Assembly (NCBI RefSeq): GCF_014698755.1
Contig: NZ_JACJTO010000003.1
Span: 62,001-126,000 of the forward strand
DNA length: 64,000 nucleotides
DNA from: Aphanizomenon flos-aquae FACHB-1287
GTDB lineage: Bacteria; Cyanobacteriota; Cyanobacteriia; Cyanobacteriales; Nostocaceae
Direction: 5' to 3'
Made by a program: the position numbers and the translations under genes. The notes under the pieces are model-generated. The model was not told where the DNA came from and ran no database searches. It saw only the letters and a program-made list of their open reading frames with translations. Below are positions 10,347 through 20,052 of the stretch, in pieces. Position 1 is the stretch's first letter. Each line of letters starts with the position of its first letter.

Positions 10347-10473
10347 GTGGTTTTGGCGTTGCTGATTAAGAGTATGATTTTGTTTCACGCAGAGGCGCAG
10401 AGGCGCAAAGAGTAAGAGGTTCATTTTTTTGATTTTCCAATTTCATACCTCAATTCAGCAACGCCGTGGTTTT
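10347..10473. mobile_element. MITE-like element (111 bp) with 11-bp inverted ends and 8-bp target duplication
   Basis: The element proper spans 10355-10465. Its left end GGCGTTGCTGA and right end TCAGCAACGCC are perfect 11-base inverted repeats. Directly outside them, GTGGTTTT occurs on both sides (10347-10354 and 10466-10473), the mark of an 8-bp target duplication. The interior is non-coding and includes the short periodic CGCAGAGGCGCAGAGGCG. It has no transposase, so it would have been moved in trans by an unidentified enzyme. Confidence 0.75.
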
Positions 10474-10490
10474 TTCACCTAAAAATCACT

Positions 10491-12680
10491 TTAAGCGGAA
10501 ACAAATGACCCAATATCTGGACCTAGAATTGTTATGTCACTACCAATAAATTTACCAGTGTGGTTGACTGTTACAATACCGAGTAAATCCAGGTCATGAG
10601 CACCATTTCCCCTTTTACCGTCGGCTCCTTGATCACTATAAACTCCCAGTCTGATTTGACCATCTATACCATTAGTAATGTTAATACTACTAATGTCTCC
10701 AGAAATTTTTCCATTACCATCAATAACTTTCACAGCTACAGTATGGCCGATAATTGTGATCTTATCTCCTTCTCCGCCATTACCACTAAAGTCCATAATC
10801 GTATCATTGCCAATACCCTCAACCCAGTGATCATGATAGTTGTTATTTTCCCCAGCCACACCCATCCAATCAACGATACCGCCGGTTTGAAGGTGTTGCT
10901 TGTAAATACTTTCCTTAGCATTGATCAATAGTTTAAACTCAAAGGTATCTGACCCAGTATCACCGATGAGTGTATCATTTGCTTTGAGACCATCGGGATT
11001 AAAAAATTGTGCATCGAAGACAAGATCGGATATAGTTGCACCAACAGCAACAGATTGTTTTGGTATATTAGAGTCACTCAAGCTGGTAATCAGATCATCG
11101 CCGCTACCACCCATCATCGTGTCACTTCCCAAGGCTGATTCTAGTGTATCATTACCTTGACCTCCGTTCAACTTATCAGAGCCAGCAGCAGAAGTATTAA
11201 TAGTTGCGTACTTCAAGTAACCATTACTATCAAAGTCTGTAGCCAAAAGGGGCGTATCACCATAGAGTGCGTCATTTCCAGCCAGCCCTAAAATCCTATC
11301 CTGACCCCGTCCACCTACGATTGTGTTATTTCCTGAAGTACCGAGAATTTCCCCACCGACGACACCACTAAATGACCCAATATCTGGGGTTTGAACCGCT
11401 ACATCGTTAGCGATATTGAAATGGCCATCATGGTTGACTGTCACAATACCGAGTACATCCAAATCATGAGCGCCAGTTCCTCTTTTACCGTCAGCCCCTT
11501 GATCACTATAAAGTCCCAGTTTTACCTGAGTTGCTGTGCTTGAAAGAACTTTGTAGGTGACAGTATGACCGATAATGTTGATCTTATCTCCTTGGCCGCC
11601 AGTACCACTAAAATCCATAATCGTATCACTACCAATACCGTCAACCCAGTGGTCGTGATAGTTGTTATTTTCTCCAGCTACACCCATCCAATCAATTGTA
11701 CCGTCAGATTGAATGTGTTTTTCGTAAATATCAACTCCTGCATTAATCAACAGTTTAAACTCGAAGGTATCTGAACCCGCACCACCAATAAGTATATCGT
11801 TTGCTTGCAGACCATCAGGATTAAAATATGCTGGGTCAAAAACAAGGTCAGCTATTGTCGCACCAATAGGAACATTATTTTTATTTTCAGCCGGTATGTT
11901 AGAATCACTAATGCTGGTGATGATATCATTCCCGTTTTCACCGGATAAAGTGTCACTTCCTAAGGAAGCTGTAATTACATCATTACCGTTACCCCCTTTC
12001 AAGAAGTCGTTACCATAACTATTCACAGTTGCCTTGAAAAGGTAACCAGCACTATCAAAGTGTTCATCTAAAAGTGTATCATCACCAAAGATTGAGTCAT
12101 CTCCCGTACCACCGTCTATGATATCATTGCCATTGCCACCTACGATGGCATCATTGCCACCTACGATGGCATTATTGCCGTTATCTCCATAGATCTTGTC
12201 ATCTCCATCCTGTCCGTTGATGAAGTCATTACCTTCCCCACCGCTAATAGTATCATTGCCACTATTGGCTTGAATGTCTCCACTACCACCAAAGAGTGCA
12301 TCATTTCCCGCACCACCTAGAATGGAGTCATTCCCACTTTCTCCCTCAATGTAGTCATTACCTTCCCCACCGTCTATGATATCATTGCCATTGCCACCTA
12401 AGATGGCATCATTGCCGTTATCTCCATAGAGCTTGTCATCTCCATCCTGTCCGTTGATGAAGTCATCACCTTCCCCACCGCGAATAGTATCATTACCACT
12501 ACCACCCAAGAGTGCATCATTTCCCGCACCACCTAGAATGGAGTCATTCCCACTTTCTCCCTCAATGTAGTCATTACCTTCCCCACCGTCTATGATATCA
12601 TTGCCATTGCCACCTAAGATGATATCATTGCCTGGCGTACCTACGATCCCATCATCATTTATCGTACCGTTAATTATCAT
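10491..12680 (-). CDS. RTX (hemolysin-type) calcium-binding repeat protein
   Basis: 729-residue protein built from glycine-aspartate nonapeptides (GGxGxDxxx), which bind Ca2+ in a parallel beta roll. Residues about 1-200 are an uninterrupted array (IIDGGEGNDYIEGESGNDSI and similar). Two homologous modules follow, about 205-435 and 480-729, each with RTX repeats, then NPDGL(Q/K)ANDxLIG, GSDTFEFKLLINA, VDWMGVAGENNNYHDHWV, IMDFSG and LGIVTVNH. No N-terminal signal peptide is present, so type I secretion through a C-terminal signal is the expected route. No secretion genes are adjacent. No enzymatic domain is recognised; an adhesin or S-layer-like role is possible. The gene sits between aspS and a partial copy of the aspS flanks. 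Confidence 0.9.
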   Translation of the reverse strand: MIINGTINDDGIVGTPGNDIILGGNGNDIIDGGEGNDYIEGESGNDSILGGAGNDALLGGSGNDTIRGGEGDDFINGQDGDDKLYGDNGNDAILGGNGNDIIDGGEGNDYIEGESGNDSILGGAGNDALFGGSGDIQANSGNDTISGGEGNDFINGQDGDDKIYGDNGNNAIVGGNDAIVGGNGNDIIDGGTGDDSIFGDDTLLDEHFDSAGYLFKATVNSYGNDFLKGGNGNDVITASLGSDTLSGENGNDIITSISDSNIPAENKNNVPIGATIADLVFDPAYFNPDGLQANDILIGGAGSDTFEFKLLINAGVDIYEKHIQSDGTIDWMGVAGENNNYHDHWVDGIGSDTIMDFSGTGGQGDKINIIGHTVTYKVLSSTATQVKLGLYSDQGADGKRGTGAHDLDVLGIVTVNHDGHFNIANDVAVQTPDIGSFSGVVGGEILGTSGNNTIVGGRGQDRILGLAGNDALYGDTPLLATDFDSNGYLKYATINTSAAGSDKLNGGQGNDTLESALGSDTMMGGSGDDLITSLSDSNIPKQSVAVGATISDLVFDAQFFNPDGLKANDTLIGDTGSDTFEFKLLINAKESIYKQHLQTGGIVDWMGVAGENNNYHDHWVEGIGNDTIMDFSGNGGEGDKITIIGHTVAVKVIDGNGKISGDISSINITNGIDGQIRLGVYSDQGADGKRGNGAHDLDLLGIVTVNHTGKFIGSDITILGPDIGSFVSA

Positions 12681-12940
12681 TTGCTTTTCTCCTGGTTTTT
12701 TGAACTTTTTTGCTCGGAATTATGAGTATTTTTATTCCAGGCGGTAATCCCGTCTATTTATTGATACTCTAGTGGAAACACGGTTATCATAACACGAACT
12801 CAAGTCAATATTCAGTATATGAGTTACTATTAACAAAACTTAAAGTTTTTCAGCACTACTGCCGTACAAAATATATTCAAAGAGAGTGTATCTGTTTAGT
12901 TGAGACTTATAGGTGCTTAAAAACAACTAGTTAACTAGGC

Positions 12941-13268
12941 ACTAAAACTACTGCAATGAATGTTAATGGTAGATGATGGGAAAGCCTTGACATTTAACCA
13001 ACCTAGCCCGAAAGTTTTAAATATCGAACTCCTTTTCATGGTGATATTGCTTACGGTGTAGATCAGTTGGTAATGTTGTTATCTGGAGAAGAATCAATTC
13101 GTGATGTGATTGCTTTTCCCAAGACTCAACAAGCTCGTTGTTTGTTAACAGATACTCCTGGAAATGTAGACGCAAAATAATTGAAAGAGTTGCACGTTGC
13201 TTCGACTTTTAAACCCAAGGTTTAAGGTTTGATTATTCCCTCTGCTTTTTGTAGGGGGTTTAATTTTG
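12941..13268 (+). pseudogene. Truncated aspS copy (upstream region joined to 3' end)
   Basis: Bases 12941-13011 match the region just before intact aspS (8200-8271), and 13019-13225 match its last 69 codons. About 1.6 kb in between is missing. In the aspS frame it reads [19 protein letters not shown], then [18 protein letters not shown], with TAA at 13178-13180 where the intact gene has CAA (Gln). The copied terminator follows (13238-13268), and homology continues to about 13457. It cannot encode a synthetase. The rest of the 900-base gap before the mrr locus holds the RTX upstream region (12681-12940), where I see no clear promoter. Confidence 0.9.
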
Positions 13269-13337
13269 GAAAGAAAGTTTCGCGCAAAGGTACAAAGGAG
13301 CAAAGACGCAAAGGAAGAAGTTAGAAAGTTACATTTA

Positions 13338-13493
13338 TTAATTTTGGGTAAGAGTTCCTACTAAAATTTGCATCAATATTTCTAAATCAGTAGGAACTCG
13401 ATATAACATTAAATCCTGGGTTATTAGTTGATTTTCCCGTTGAAAACTGCCAAATTGCCAAATATCTCCAGTGGTTACAGCACCATCTAATAT
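13338..13493 (-). pseudogene. C-terminal tail of a PD-(D/E)XK nuclease-like protein, remnant copy 2
   Basis: Second copy of the fragment at 10191-10316, carried on the same duplicated segment as the aspS 3' end. It is open for 51 codons and reads ILDGAVTTGDIWQFGSFQ, then the shared tail ending ILVGTLTQN. An in-frame TAG precedes it (13494-13496) and no start codon is near the N-terminus. It preserves more of the original gene than copy 1. Confidence 0.5.
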
Positions 13494-13581
13494 CTATTTG
13501 ATGCGGTGATGTAAAAATATTGGCAAAAAACACAAGAGTATGGTATAAAAGTTAATATCTTGATTTTTTGATTTGTGAAAA

Positions 13582-14493
13582 ATGACTATTCCTGACTTTC
13601 AAGCTATTATGCTTCCTTTATTGTAATATGCAAGTGATGGTAAAGAACATTCTTTAAGAGACGCTATTACATATCTAGCTGATGTTTTTAATTTAAGTGA
13701 TGAGGAAAAAAAGGGTTTATTGCCTAGTGGACAACAAACAGTTTTTGATAATCGTGTAGGATGGGCTAGAACTCATTTAAAAAAAGCTGTTTTATTGGAA
13801 TATCCTAAAAGAGGATTTTTTCAAATTACAGAACGGGGAAGGGATTTATTAACTCAAAATCCTACAAAAATCAATATTAAGTTTCTTAATCAGTTTCCAG
13901 AGCATATAGAGTTTCTAAATTCTAAAAAAGATAATGATAAATCAGAACCGGAAATTATAGAAACATCAGAAACTACACCCCAGGAATCTATAGAATTTGG
14001 ATATCAGAAAATTAGAAAAGAATTAGAGTTAGAGTTACTTAACCGTGTGAAAAGTTGTTCACCTGATTTTTTTGAAAGATTAGTGGTAGATTTACTCGTA
14101 AAAATGGGCTATGGTGGCTCAAGACGTGATGCAGGGAGAGCGATCGGTAAAAGTGGAGATGGGGGAATTGATGGTATAATTAAAGAAGATAAATTAGGCT
14201 TAGATATTGTTTATGTTCAAGCTAAAAGATGGGATAATACTGTTGTTGGTAGACCAGAAATTCAAAAGTTTGTCGGGGCTTTACATGGACAAAGAGCAAG
14301 AAAAGGTGTTTTTATCACTACTTCCAGATTTTCCCAAGAAGCGAGAGAATATGTATCTATTATAGATAGTAAAATTGTGTTAATAGATGGAGAAGAATTA
14401 GCTCAGTTGATGATTGATAATCATGTGGGTGTTTCCACAGTCTCTATTTACGAAATTAAAAAGATAGATTCCGATTATTTTACAGATGAGTAA
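13582..14493 (+). pseudogene. mrr: Mrr-type restriction endonuclease with early nonsense codon
   Basis: Mrr proteins cleave methylated or foreign DNA. The natural start is ATG 13582, giving MTIPDFQAIMLPLL, then TAA at 13624-13626 (codon 15), then in the same frame YASDGKEHSLRDAITYLADV and onward to the stop at 14493. Homologues have LLQYASDG here, so a CAA to TAA change is the simple explanation. The rest is open: Mrr_N winged helix to about residue 100, then the Mrr catalytic domain with FERLVVDLLVKMGYGG, GDGGIDGII and VYVQAKRW (the D, and Q-x-K of the PD-(D/E)XK core). The first ATG-free stretch runs to a possible TTG at 13714, so a truncated product lacking part of the DNA-binding domain is possible. 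It precedes the methyltransferase by 25 bases. Confidence 0.85.
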
Positions 14494-14518
14494 TTATTAA
14501 ATAGTAGACAATTAATAT

Positions 14519-15691
14519 ATGAAAACAGAGAATTTAAAAGCGGTAGAATTATTTGCTGGTATCGGTGGTTTTCGCTTGGGTATGGCAAATGCTAATATTG
14601 AAACTATATGGGCTAATGATATCAATGAATTGAGTTGTCAAGTTTATGAAAGTAATTTTGGGAAAGATTCTCTAGTTTTAGGTGATATTAATAAAATCCC
14701 GATATCAGATATACCCAATCATCATATACTAACCGCTGGTTTCCCTTGTCAACCATTTAGCCCTGCTGGTAAAAAATTGGGTGTGAGAGATTGTGTGAGA
14801 GGGACTTTATTTGAGCGTATTGTAGAAATAATAGATAAAAAACAACCGAAATATTTTTTCTTAGAAAATGTCAAAAGACTTTTAACAATGGAAAATGGCT
14901 ATCATTTTCGAGTGATTTTAAATGCACTGTCAGAATTAGATTATTTTATAGAATGGAGAATTATTAGTCCTATTAGCTTTGGTATTCCTCAAAATAGAGA
15001 CAGGATTTTTATTTTTGGGACTAAGTTAAATTCAGTGAATATCAATTCTCAACTTTTACAAAATACATCAGTTTTCTTAACTCAACCAGATTTAACTGAT
15101 TTAGAAAATATAGAAGAGTTACTAGAAAAAGATATGATGCCTATAGATGCAAATAAAGGTAAGAATTACAATTGGGGAATTGCTTATAAAAATAAAATGT
15201 TAACTTTGAATCTTCCTAATTTACCGGATATCAAGCCTAGACAAAAATTAAAAGATATTTTACAAGATGATTCAATAGTAGATCCTCAATTCGATTTTAC
15301 ATCTGATACCTTAGAACGAATTAAAAAAAGTAAAGCTGTACATCGTTATTGTCATGGTGTAGAATTGTTATATAATCAAGATGGAGGTGCAAGATTAGGT
15401 TATACAATATTTGGAATTAATGGAATTGCATCAACATTAACTGCTTCTACATCAAGACATTATGAACGTTATCAAATAGGTGATAAATTTCGGCGTTTAA
15501 CTAATATTGAATATGCTAGATTGATGGGTTTTCCTGATGATTGGTGTCGGATTGCTAGAATTTATGATCAATATGCTTTATTTGGTAATGCAATTGTTCC
15601 TGCTTGTGTAGAATGGGTATGTCAAAGAATTGGTAAAAGCAATATTGAATTTACTAAATCTTCTTGGCAACAATTAACTTTGACTATTTAA
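14519..15691 (+). CDS. DNA (cytosine-5) methyltransferase
   Basis: 390-residue C5-cytosine methyltransferase. Motif I is VELFAGIGGFRLG, motif IV GFPCQPFSPAGKK with the catalytic Cys, motif VI FFLENVKRL, motif VIII IPQNRDRIFIFG, and motif X FGNAIVPACVEWV, all in the usual order, with the target-recognition domain between VIII and IX (about residues 185-300). All catalytic residues are present, so it should be active. It lies between the mutated mrr and a probable type II endonuclease that starts 7 bases after its stop, so it most likely protects host sites from that enzyme. The recognition sequence cannot be read from the protein. Confidence 0.93.
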   Translation: MKTENLKAVELFAGIGGFRLGMANANIETIWANDINELSCQVYESNFGKDSLVLGDINKIPISDIPNHHILTAGFPCQPFSPAGKKLGVRDCVRGTLFERIVEIIDKKQPKYFFLENVKRLLTMENGYHFRVILNALSELDYFIEWRIISPISFGIPQNRDRIFIFGTKLNSVNINSQLLQNTSVFLTQPDLTDLENIEELLEKDMMPIDANKGKNYNWGIAYKNKMLTLNLPNLPDIKPRQKLKDILQDDSIVDPQFDFTSDTLERIKKSKAVHRYCHGVELLYNQDGGARLGYTIFGINGIASTLTASTSRHYERYQIGDKFRRLTNIEYARLMGFPDDWCRIARIYDQYALFGNAIVPACVEWVCQRIGKSNIEFTKSSWQQLTLTI

Positions 15692-15698
15692 TTTAAAA

Positions 15699-16358
15699 AT
15701 GGAATTACTAACACTAGAATCTTTAAAAACGGCAGCACGTAATTTTTGCTCAAAATTAAGTGTAACACAAATTCATAATTTGTACGGAGTTACAGATGGT
15801 AAAGCAGTGGGAACTTATGTTGAGTCTACTTTTAATCAATATTTGTCCTCAAGATATGAATATACCCTTGGTAGTGCTGCGTTAGGTATAGATTTTCCGG
15901 GACTAGAAGTAGATTTAAAAGTAACATCTATTAAACAGCCTCAGTCTTCCTGTCCATTTAGAAATGCAAGTCAAAAAGTCTATGGTTTAAGATATAACTT
16001 ATTAATATTTGCATACGAAAAAATTGATGATCATAGTTCTCTAACTGCCAATTTAAAATGTCAGAATGTCGTTTTTGTAACTAAAGAAAGAACTGGAGAC
16101 TATCAAACTACCTATGGAATTAAAGAAATTATCCGCCGCAATGGCAATAAAGATGATGTGATAGCTTTTTTAGAAGAACGTAATTTTCCTTTAGATGAAA
16201 TTGGACGCGAGGCACTAGCAGAACGAATTTTACAATCACCCCCAGAAATAGGCTACCTAACAATTTCTAACGCCTTACAATGGCGGTTACAATATAGCAG
16301 AGTTATCCAAATTTCTACAGCAGGAACAACAACAGGAATAGAAAATTTATTAGTATAA
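15699..16358 (+). CDS. Probable type II restriction endonuclease (PD-(D/E)XK fold)
   Basis: 219-residue protein immediately downstream of the m5C methyltransferase (7-base gap, probably coupled). The centre reads GKAVGTYVESTFNQYL, then GIDFPGLEVDLKVTS, which fits a PD-(D/E)XK site: Glu in the first helix, an Asp, and D-L-K in the second strand. The following SSCPFRNASQKVYGL and LIFAYEK strands resemble restriction enzymes of the small homodimeric type. I do not recognise the specificity family. The assignment rests on motif plus genetic linkage. If active, it would be the only intact nuclease of this locus, since mrr is interrupted. Confidence 0.7.
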   Translation: MELLTLESLKTAARNFCSKLSVTQIHNLYGVTDGKAVGTYVESTFNQYLSSRYEYTLGSAALGIDFPGLEVDLKVTSIKQPQSSCPFRNASQKVYGLRYNLLIFAYEKIDDHSSLTANLKCQNVVFVTKERTGDYQTTYGIKEIIRRNGNKDDVIAFLEERNFPLDEIGREALAERILQSPPEIGYLTISNALQWRLQYSRVIQISTAGTTTGIENLLV

Positions 16359-16563
16359 AAATCTGAATAAAGATAGTTACTCCCTTCCTAACATAAGATT
16401 ACCTATCTTCCCTCTTTCTTCGTGGTCTTCGTTTCTTCGTGGTTTATTTAACCTATATTTTTCTGGTAGAAACGGACTAAGAATTAACTTATTTTTAAGT
16501 ATAGTGCGATCGCCAAGCGCTGCTGTAAGCAGATCGCCAATCACCAACAAATTAAAAATAATG

Positions 16564-16569
16564 TATAAT
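16564..16569 (+). promoter_or_regulatory. Candidate -10 box for mnmG
   Basis: TATAAT 51 bases before the mnmG ATG; no convincing -35. The preceding 260-base gap also holds a HIP1 site and a CTTCGTGGT/CTTCGTTT direct-repeat stretch (about 16415-16445) of the low-complexity kind common in cyanobacterial intergenic DNA. Confidence 0.3.
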
Positions 16570-16619
16570 AGAGGATTTATATCATAATTCCTAACTAACT
16601 TAATTTTGTAACTAAGACT

Positions 16620-18530
16620 ATGCACAATTTCACTGAATTTCCAGACGCTTATGATGTAATTGTCGTCGGTGCAGGTCACGCAGGTTGTGAAGCAGCACTG
16701 GCTACTGCTCGCCTCGGTTGTCGAACTCTGCTATTGACCCTAAACTTAGATAAAATCGCTTGGCAACCCTGTAACCCCGCAGTCGGTGGACCAGCTAAAT
16801 CCCAATTAACCCATGAAATAGACGCGTTAGGGGGGGAAATTGGCAAAATGGCAGACCGGACATACTTACAAAAACGCGTCCTCAACTCTTCACGAGGTCC
16901 TGCGGTATGGGCATTACGGGCGCAAACTGATAAAAGAGAATATGCGGCGATAATGAAGGGAATTGTCGAAAATGAAGAGAATTTGACAATTAGAGAAGGG
17001 ATGGTGACGGATTTAATCTTAAATGATCATAATGAAGTTATTGGTTTAGAAACTTATTTTGGCGTATCTTTTCACTGTAAAGCGGTAATTCTCACTACGG
17101 GGACGTTTTTAGGTGGGAAAATTTGGGTGGGAAATAAATCCATGGCCGCAGGCCGCGCGGGGGAGTTTGCAGCGGAAGGGTTAACACAAACTTTGAACCG
17201 CTTAGGATTTGAAACTGGTAGACTGAAAACCGGGACACCAGCACGGGTTGATAAACGTTCTGTTGATTACAGTAAAATGGAAATTCAACCCGGAGATGAC
17301 GCTGTGCGGTGGTTCAGTTTTGACCCCCAAGTATGGGTAGAACGGGAACAAATGCCTTGTCACATGACTCGGACAACTAAAGAAACTCATCGTTTAATTA
17401 AGGAAAATTTACATCTGTCCCCGGTGTATGGTGGTTGGGTAGAAGCAAAAGGACCTCGCTATTGTCCGAGTATTGAAGATAAAATTGTTCGCTTTGCTGA
17501 TAAAGAAAGTCACCAAATCTTTATTGAGCCGGAAGGAAGGGATATTCCTGAATTGTATATTCAAGGTTTTTCTACCGGTTTACCCGAAACTTTACAAATT
17601 TTAATGTTGCGGAGTTTGACAGGTTTGGAAAACTGTGTAATGTTACGTCCTGCTTATGCTGTAGAGTATGATTACTTACCTGCAACCCAGTGTTTTCCCA
17701 CATTGATGACTAAGAAAATCCCGGGATTATTTTGTGCGGGACAGGTAAACGGGACTACAGGTTATGAAGAAGCCGCTGCTCAAGGGATAGTAGCGGGAAT
17801 CAATGCAGCGCGGTTTGTACGGGGTGAAGAAATGATTATTTTTCCCCGTGAACAAAGTTATATTGGTACATTAATTGACGACCTGTGTACGAAGGATTTA
17901 CGAGAACCTTATCGAATGCTTACTAGTCGCTCAGAGTATCGGTTATTACTGCGTTCTGACAATGCTGATCTGCGTATGACACCTCTGGGACGGGAAATAG
18001 GTTTAATTGACGATCTGCGCTGGGACTTGTATACTCAAAAACAAGCACAAATTACGGCGGAGAAAGAACGCCTACATTGTACTAGAATAAAGGAAAATGA
18101 ACCGGTGGGGCAAGCGATCGCTAATGATACCCAACAAGCAATTAAAGGTTCTATTACTCTTGCTGATTTACTGCGTCGTTCTGGTATCCATTACATTGAT
18201 TTAGAACGTCACGAACTCCATAACCCCAACCTCAAACAAGCGGAAAAAGAAGGAGCAGAAATTGATATTAAGTACGCGGGTTATTTAGCAAGACAGCAAC
18301 ACCAAATTGACCAAGTTGCCCGTCAAGCAAATCGCCAGCTACCTAGTGATTTAAACTACTCAACTATTGAAACTCTCTCTAAAGAATCTAGAGAAAAGCT
18401 GAACAAAGTTAAGCCCCTCACTATTGGACAAGCTGCGAGAATTGGGGGAGTTAACCCAGCCGATATCAATGCCCTGCTGATATATTTAGAAATAGCTAAA
18501 AACAAGGCTGCTCCAGCGATTTCTCAGTAA
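16620..18530 (+). CDS. mnmG: tRNA uridine-5-carboxymethylaminomethyl synthesis enzyme MnmG (GidA)
   Basis: 636-residue FAD protein that, with the GTPase MnmE, installs the (carboxymethyl)aminomethyl group on U34 of tRNAs reading NNA/NNG codons. The dinucleotide-binding motif [16 protein letters not shown] is at residues about 12-27. GidA signatures [19 protein letters not shown] (near 50) and [13 protein letters not shown] (near 385) are intact, and the C-terminal helical tRNA/MnmE-binding domain is complete ([19 protein letters not shown]). Length is normal. It is transcribed alone. Confidence 0.97.
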   Translation: MHNFTEFPDAYDVIVVGAGHAGCEAALATARLGCRTLLLTLNLDKIAWQPCNPAVGGPAKSQLTHEIDALGGEIGKMADRTYLQKRVLNSSRGPAVWALRAQTDKREYAAIMKGIVENEENLTIREGMVTDLILNDHNEVIGLETYFGVSFHCKAVILTTGTFLGGKIWVGNKSMAAGRAGEFAAEGLTQTLNRLGFETGRLKTGTPARVDKRSVDYSKMEIQPGDDAVRWFSFDPQVWVEREQMPCHMTRTTKETHRLIKENLHLSPVYGGWVEAKGPRYCPSIEDKIVRFADKESHQIFIEPEGRDIPELYIQGFSTGLPETLQILMLRSLTGLENCVMLRPAYAVEYDYLPATQCFPTLMTKKIPGLFCAGQVNGTTGYEEAAAQGIVAGINAARFVRGEEMIIFPREQSYIGTLIDDLCTKDLREPYRMLTSRSEYRLLLRSDNADLRMTPLGREIGLIDDLRWDLYTQKQAQITAEKERLHCTRIKENEPVGQAIANDTQQAIKGSITLADLLRRSGIHYIDLERHELHNPNLKQAEKEGAEIDIKYAGYLARQQHQIDQVARQANRQLPSDLNYSTIETLSKESREKLNKVKPLTIGQAARIGGVNPADINALLIYLEIAKNKAAPAISQ

Positions 18531-18770
18531 GTGCCTCAAGTAGAGGTCAATAGTTGGTTATTTGCTAACTTTTTTCCCAACTCTGTCTATAAACTTTTCT
18601 AACTAAATATTACCAAAATTTCCAGAACAGATTAAAATTTAGTACCATCAGCTAATCAAATTCTGGACTCTGACAAGAAAAATCGACTGTTTAATTAGAA
18701 AAGGTAGTTTATTTCCACAGCAGTAGCGGTATTGTTTTTCATTATTTTTTAGCTACAATCGAAAAAGCCT

Positions 18771-19997
18771 ATGTTACCCAAATCCAGCACTGATTTACTT
18801 GTTTCAGAAGCATCTGATAGCACCAGCATGACCGTAGATTTTGTCACTAATGAGCCTTGGTCCATAGAAAGCTATGCTGAAGGCTTAATGGATGAACTTT
18901 TTACGGATATTGACAACATTCTTGATGGTCGAAACCAGCGGAATTATTCTAGAGACAGGAAGGAATCCGTACCTGTGCAAACCATGACATTTAAAATACC
19001 AGATGTGGTTTTGTCATCAACAGTTAATATCCCATTACAGTCCGCTTTACCTATTAAAAATATCCAAGCCGGGACACTGGTAGTTAATCCTTCTTCTATG
19101 AGGGCAATTAATACTGATAGTCAAAGCCAACCCAATATTTTAGGTAAACTAATATTCATGGGATTAGGGTTAACTACGGCTACATTAGGGATGGTCTACT
19201 TGACGGATTCTGGGTTATTAACTACAATAATTAGCCAATTAACTTCCCAAAGTTTATCAAATCCCCAAATACCATCATCTGTGGCGGTGAAAGCAGATTC
19301 ACAGTTAGATTTAGTAAATTATATGTTGGGGGCTTTAAATGTAATAGAACAGCGGGAAACGAGCAATGATAAAATAACTATTAAACCTGGATTTCCTAAT
19401 GGTGATTTTAACCAAATAACTACTGGAACTTTACCTGTACCTGTAGCAGCGAACAATGTACCACCTGTGACTAATCGCCCAAGTTCCCCTAATGTAGTTG
19501 AGCGTATATATATTCCAGTTTATCAGTCACCAGCACCTAAATATCAAATACCAACTGTTCCCGCAGTACCAATACCAAAAACATTACCTTCACCTTCATC
19601 TTTAGCAGTTAATAATCCTCTTATTAATGTTAAAAAACCAGCAATTAAATCTATAGAAAAACCAAGCCAGGTTAAGCCTAGTTCAGTCGCAGTTAATACT
19701 CAACCGCTGAAAGTCGCACCATCAAAATTGCCAACTATTGCACCTGTACCAGCCAAAGAGCCTACTAATATGGTACAACAGGATTCTGTGCCTATCTATT
19801 CCGCACAATTAGATGGATTATTGGAGTTAGGGAATAAATCTGTGGCTTTGTTTAAAGTCGATGGTATCAGTCGCCGGATTAGTCTAGGTGAAAATATTGG
19901 TTATACGGGTTGGGTATTAGTAGAAGTCAGTAACGGTGAAGCTAGGATTCGTCGTAATGGTGAGGTACGATCTATTTATACAGGACAAAAGCTTTAA
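18771..19997 (+). CDS. Membrane-anchored Pro-rich protein with PilP/GspC-like C-terminal domain
   Basis: 408-residue protein not assigned to a named family. The N-terminal 120 residues are polar and acidic, followed by a single membrane helix (about 120-150; LGKLIFMGLGLTTATLGMVY). A 170-residue Pro/Val/Ser-rich linker comes next. The last 65 residues (LLELGNKSVALFKVDG to YTGQKL) form a small beta domain of the type seen in PilP and GspC homology regions, with ISRRISLGENIGYTGW matching the pattern in which a cofactor-like loop sets a pseudopilus assembly contact. A role at the envelope, perhaps in type IV pilus or secretion assembly, is inferred. The next gene, a signal-peptide-bearing hydrolase, starts 55 bases downstream. 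Confidence 0.65.
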   Translation: MLPKSSTDLLVSEASDSTSMTVDFVTNEPWSIESYAEGLMDELFTDIDNILDGRNQRNYSRDRKESVPVQTMTFKIPDVVLSSTVNIPLQSALPIKNIQAGTLVVNPSSMRAINTDSQSQPNILGKLIFMGLGLTTATLGMVYLTDSGLLTTIISQLTSQSLSNPQIPSSVAVKADSQLDLVNYMLGALNVIEQRETSNDKITIKPGFPNGDFNQITTGTLPVPVAANNVPPVTNRPSSPNVVERIYIPVYQSPAPKYQIPTVPAVPIPKTLPSPSSLAVNNPLINVKKPAIKSIEKPSQVKPSSVAVNTQPLKVAPSKLPTIAPVPAKEPTNMVQQDSVPIYSAQLDGLLELGNKSVALFKVDGISRRISLGENIGYTGWVLVEVSNGEARIRRNGEVRSIYTGQKL

Positions 19998-20052
19998 TTC
20001 TATTTTTAACTGAAAATCAGGTAGAATCTCCTAAGTTGAGTTGCAATCAAAG

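Noticed and set aside
15699-16358. A named specificity for the type II endonuclease
   Set aside because: The fold motif is visible, but nothing in the sequence identifies a recognition site.
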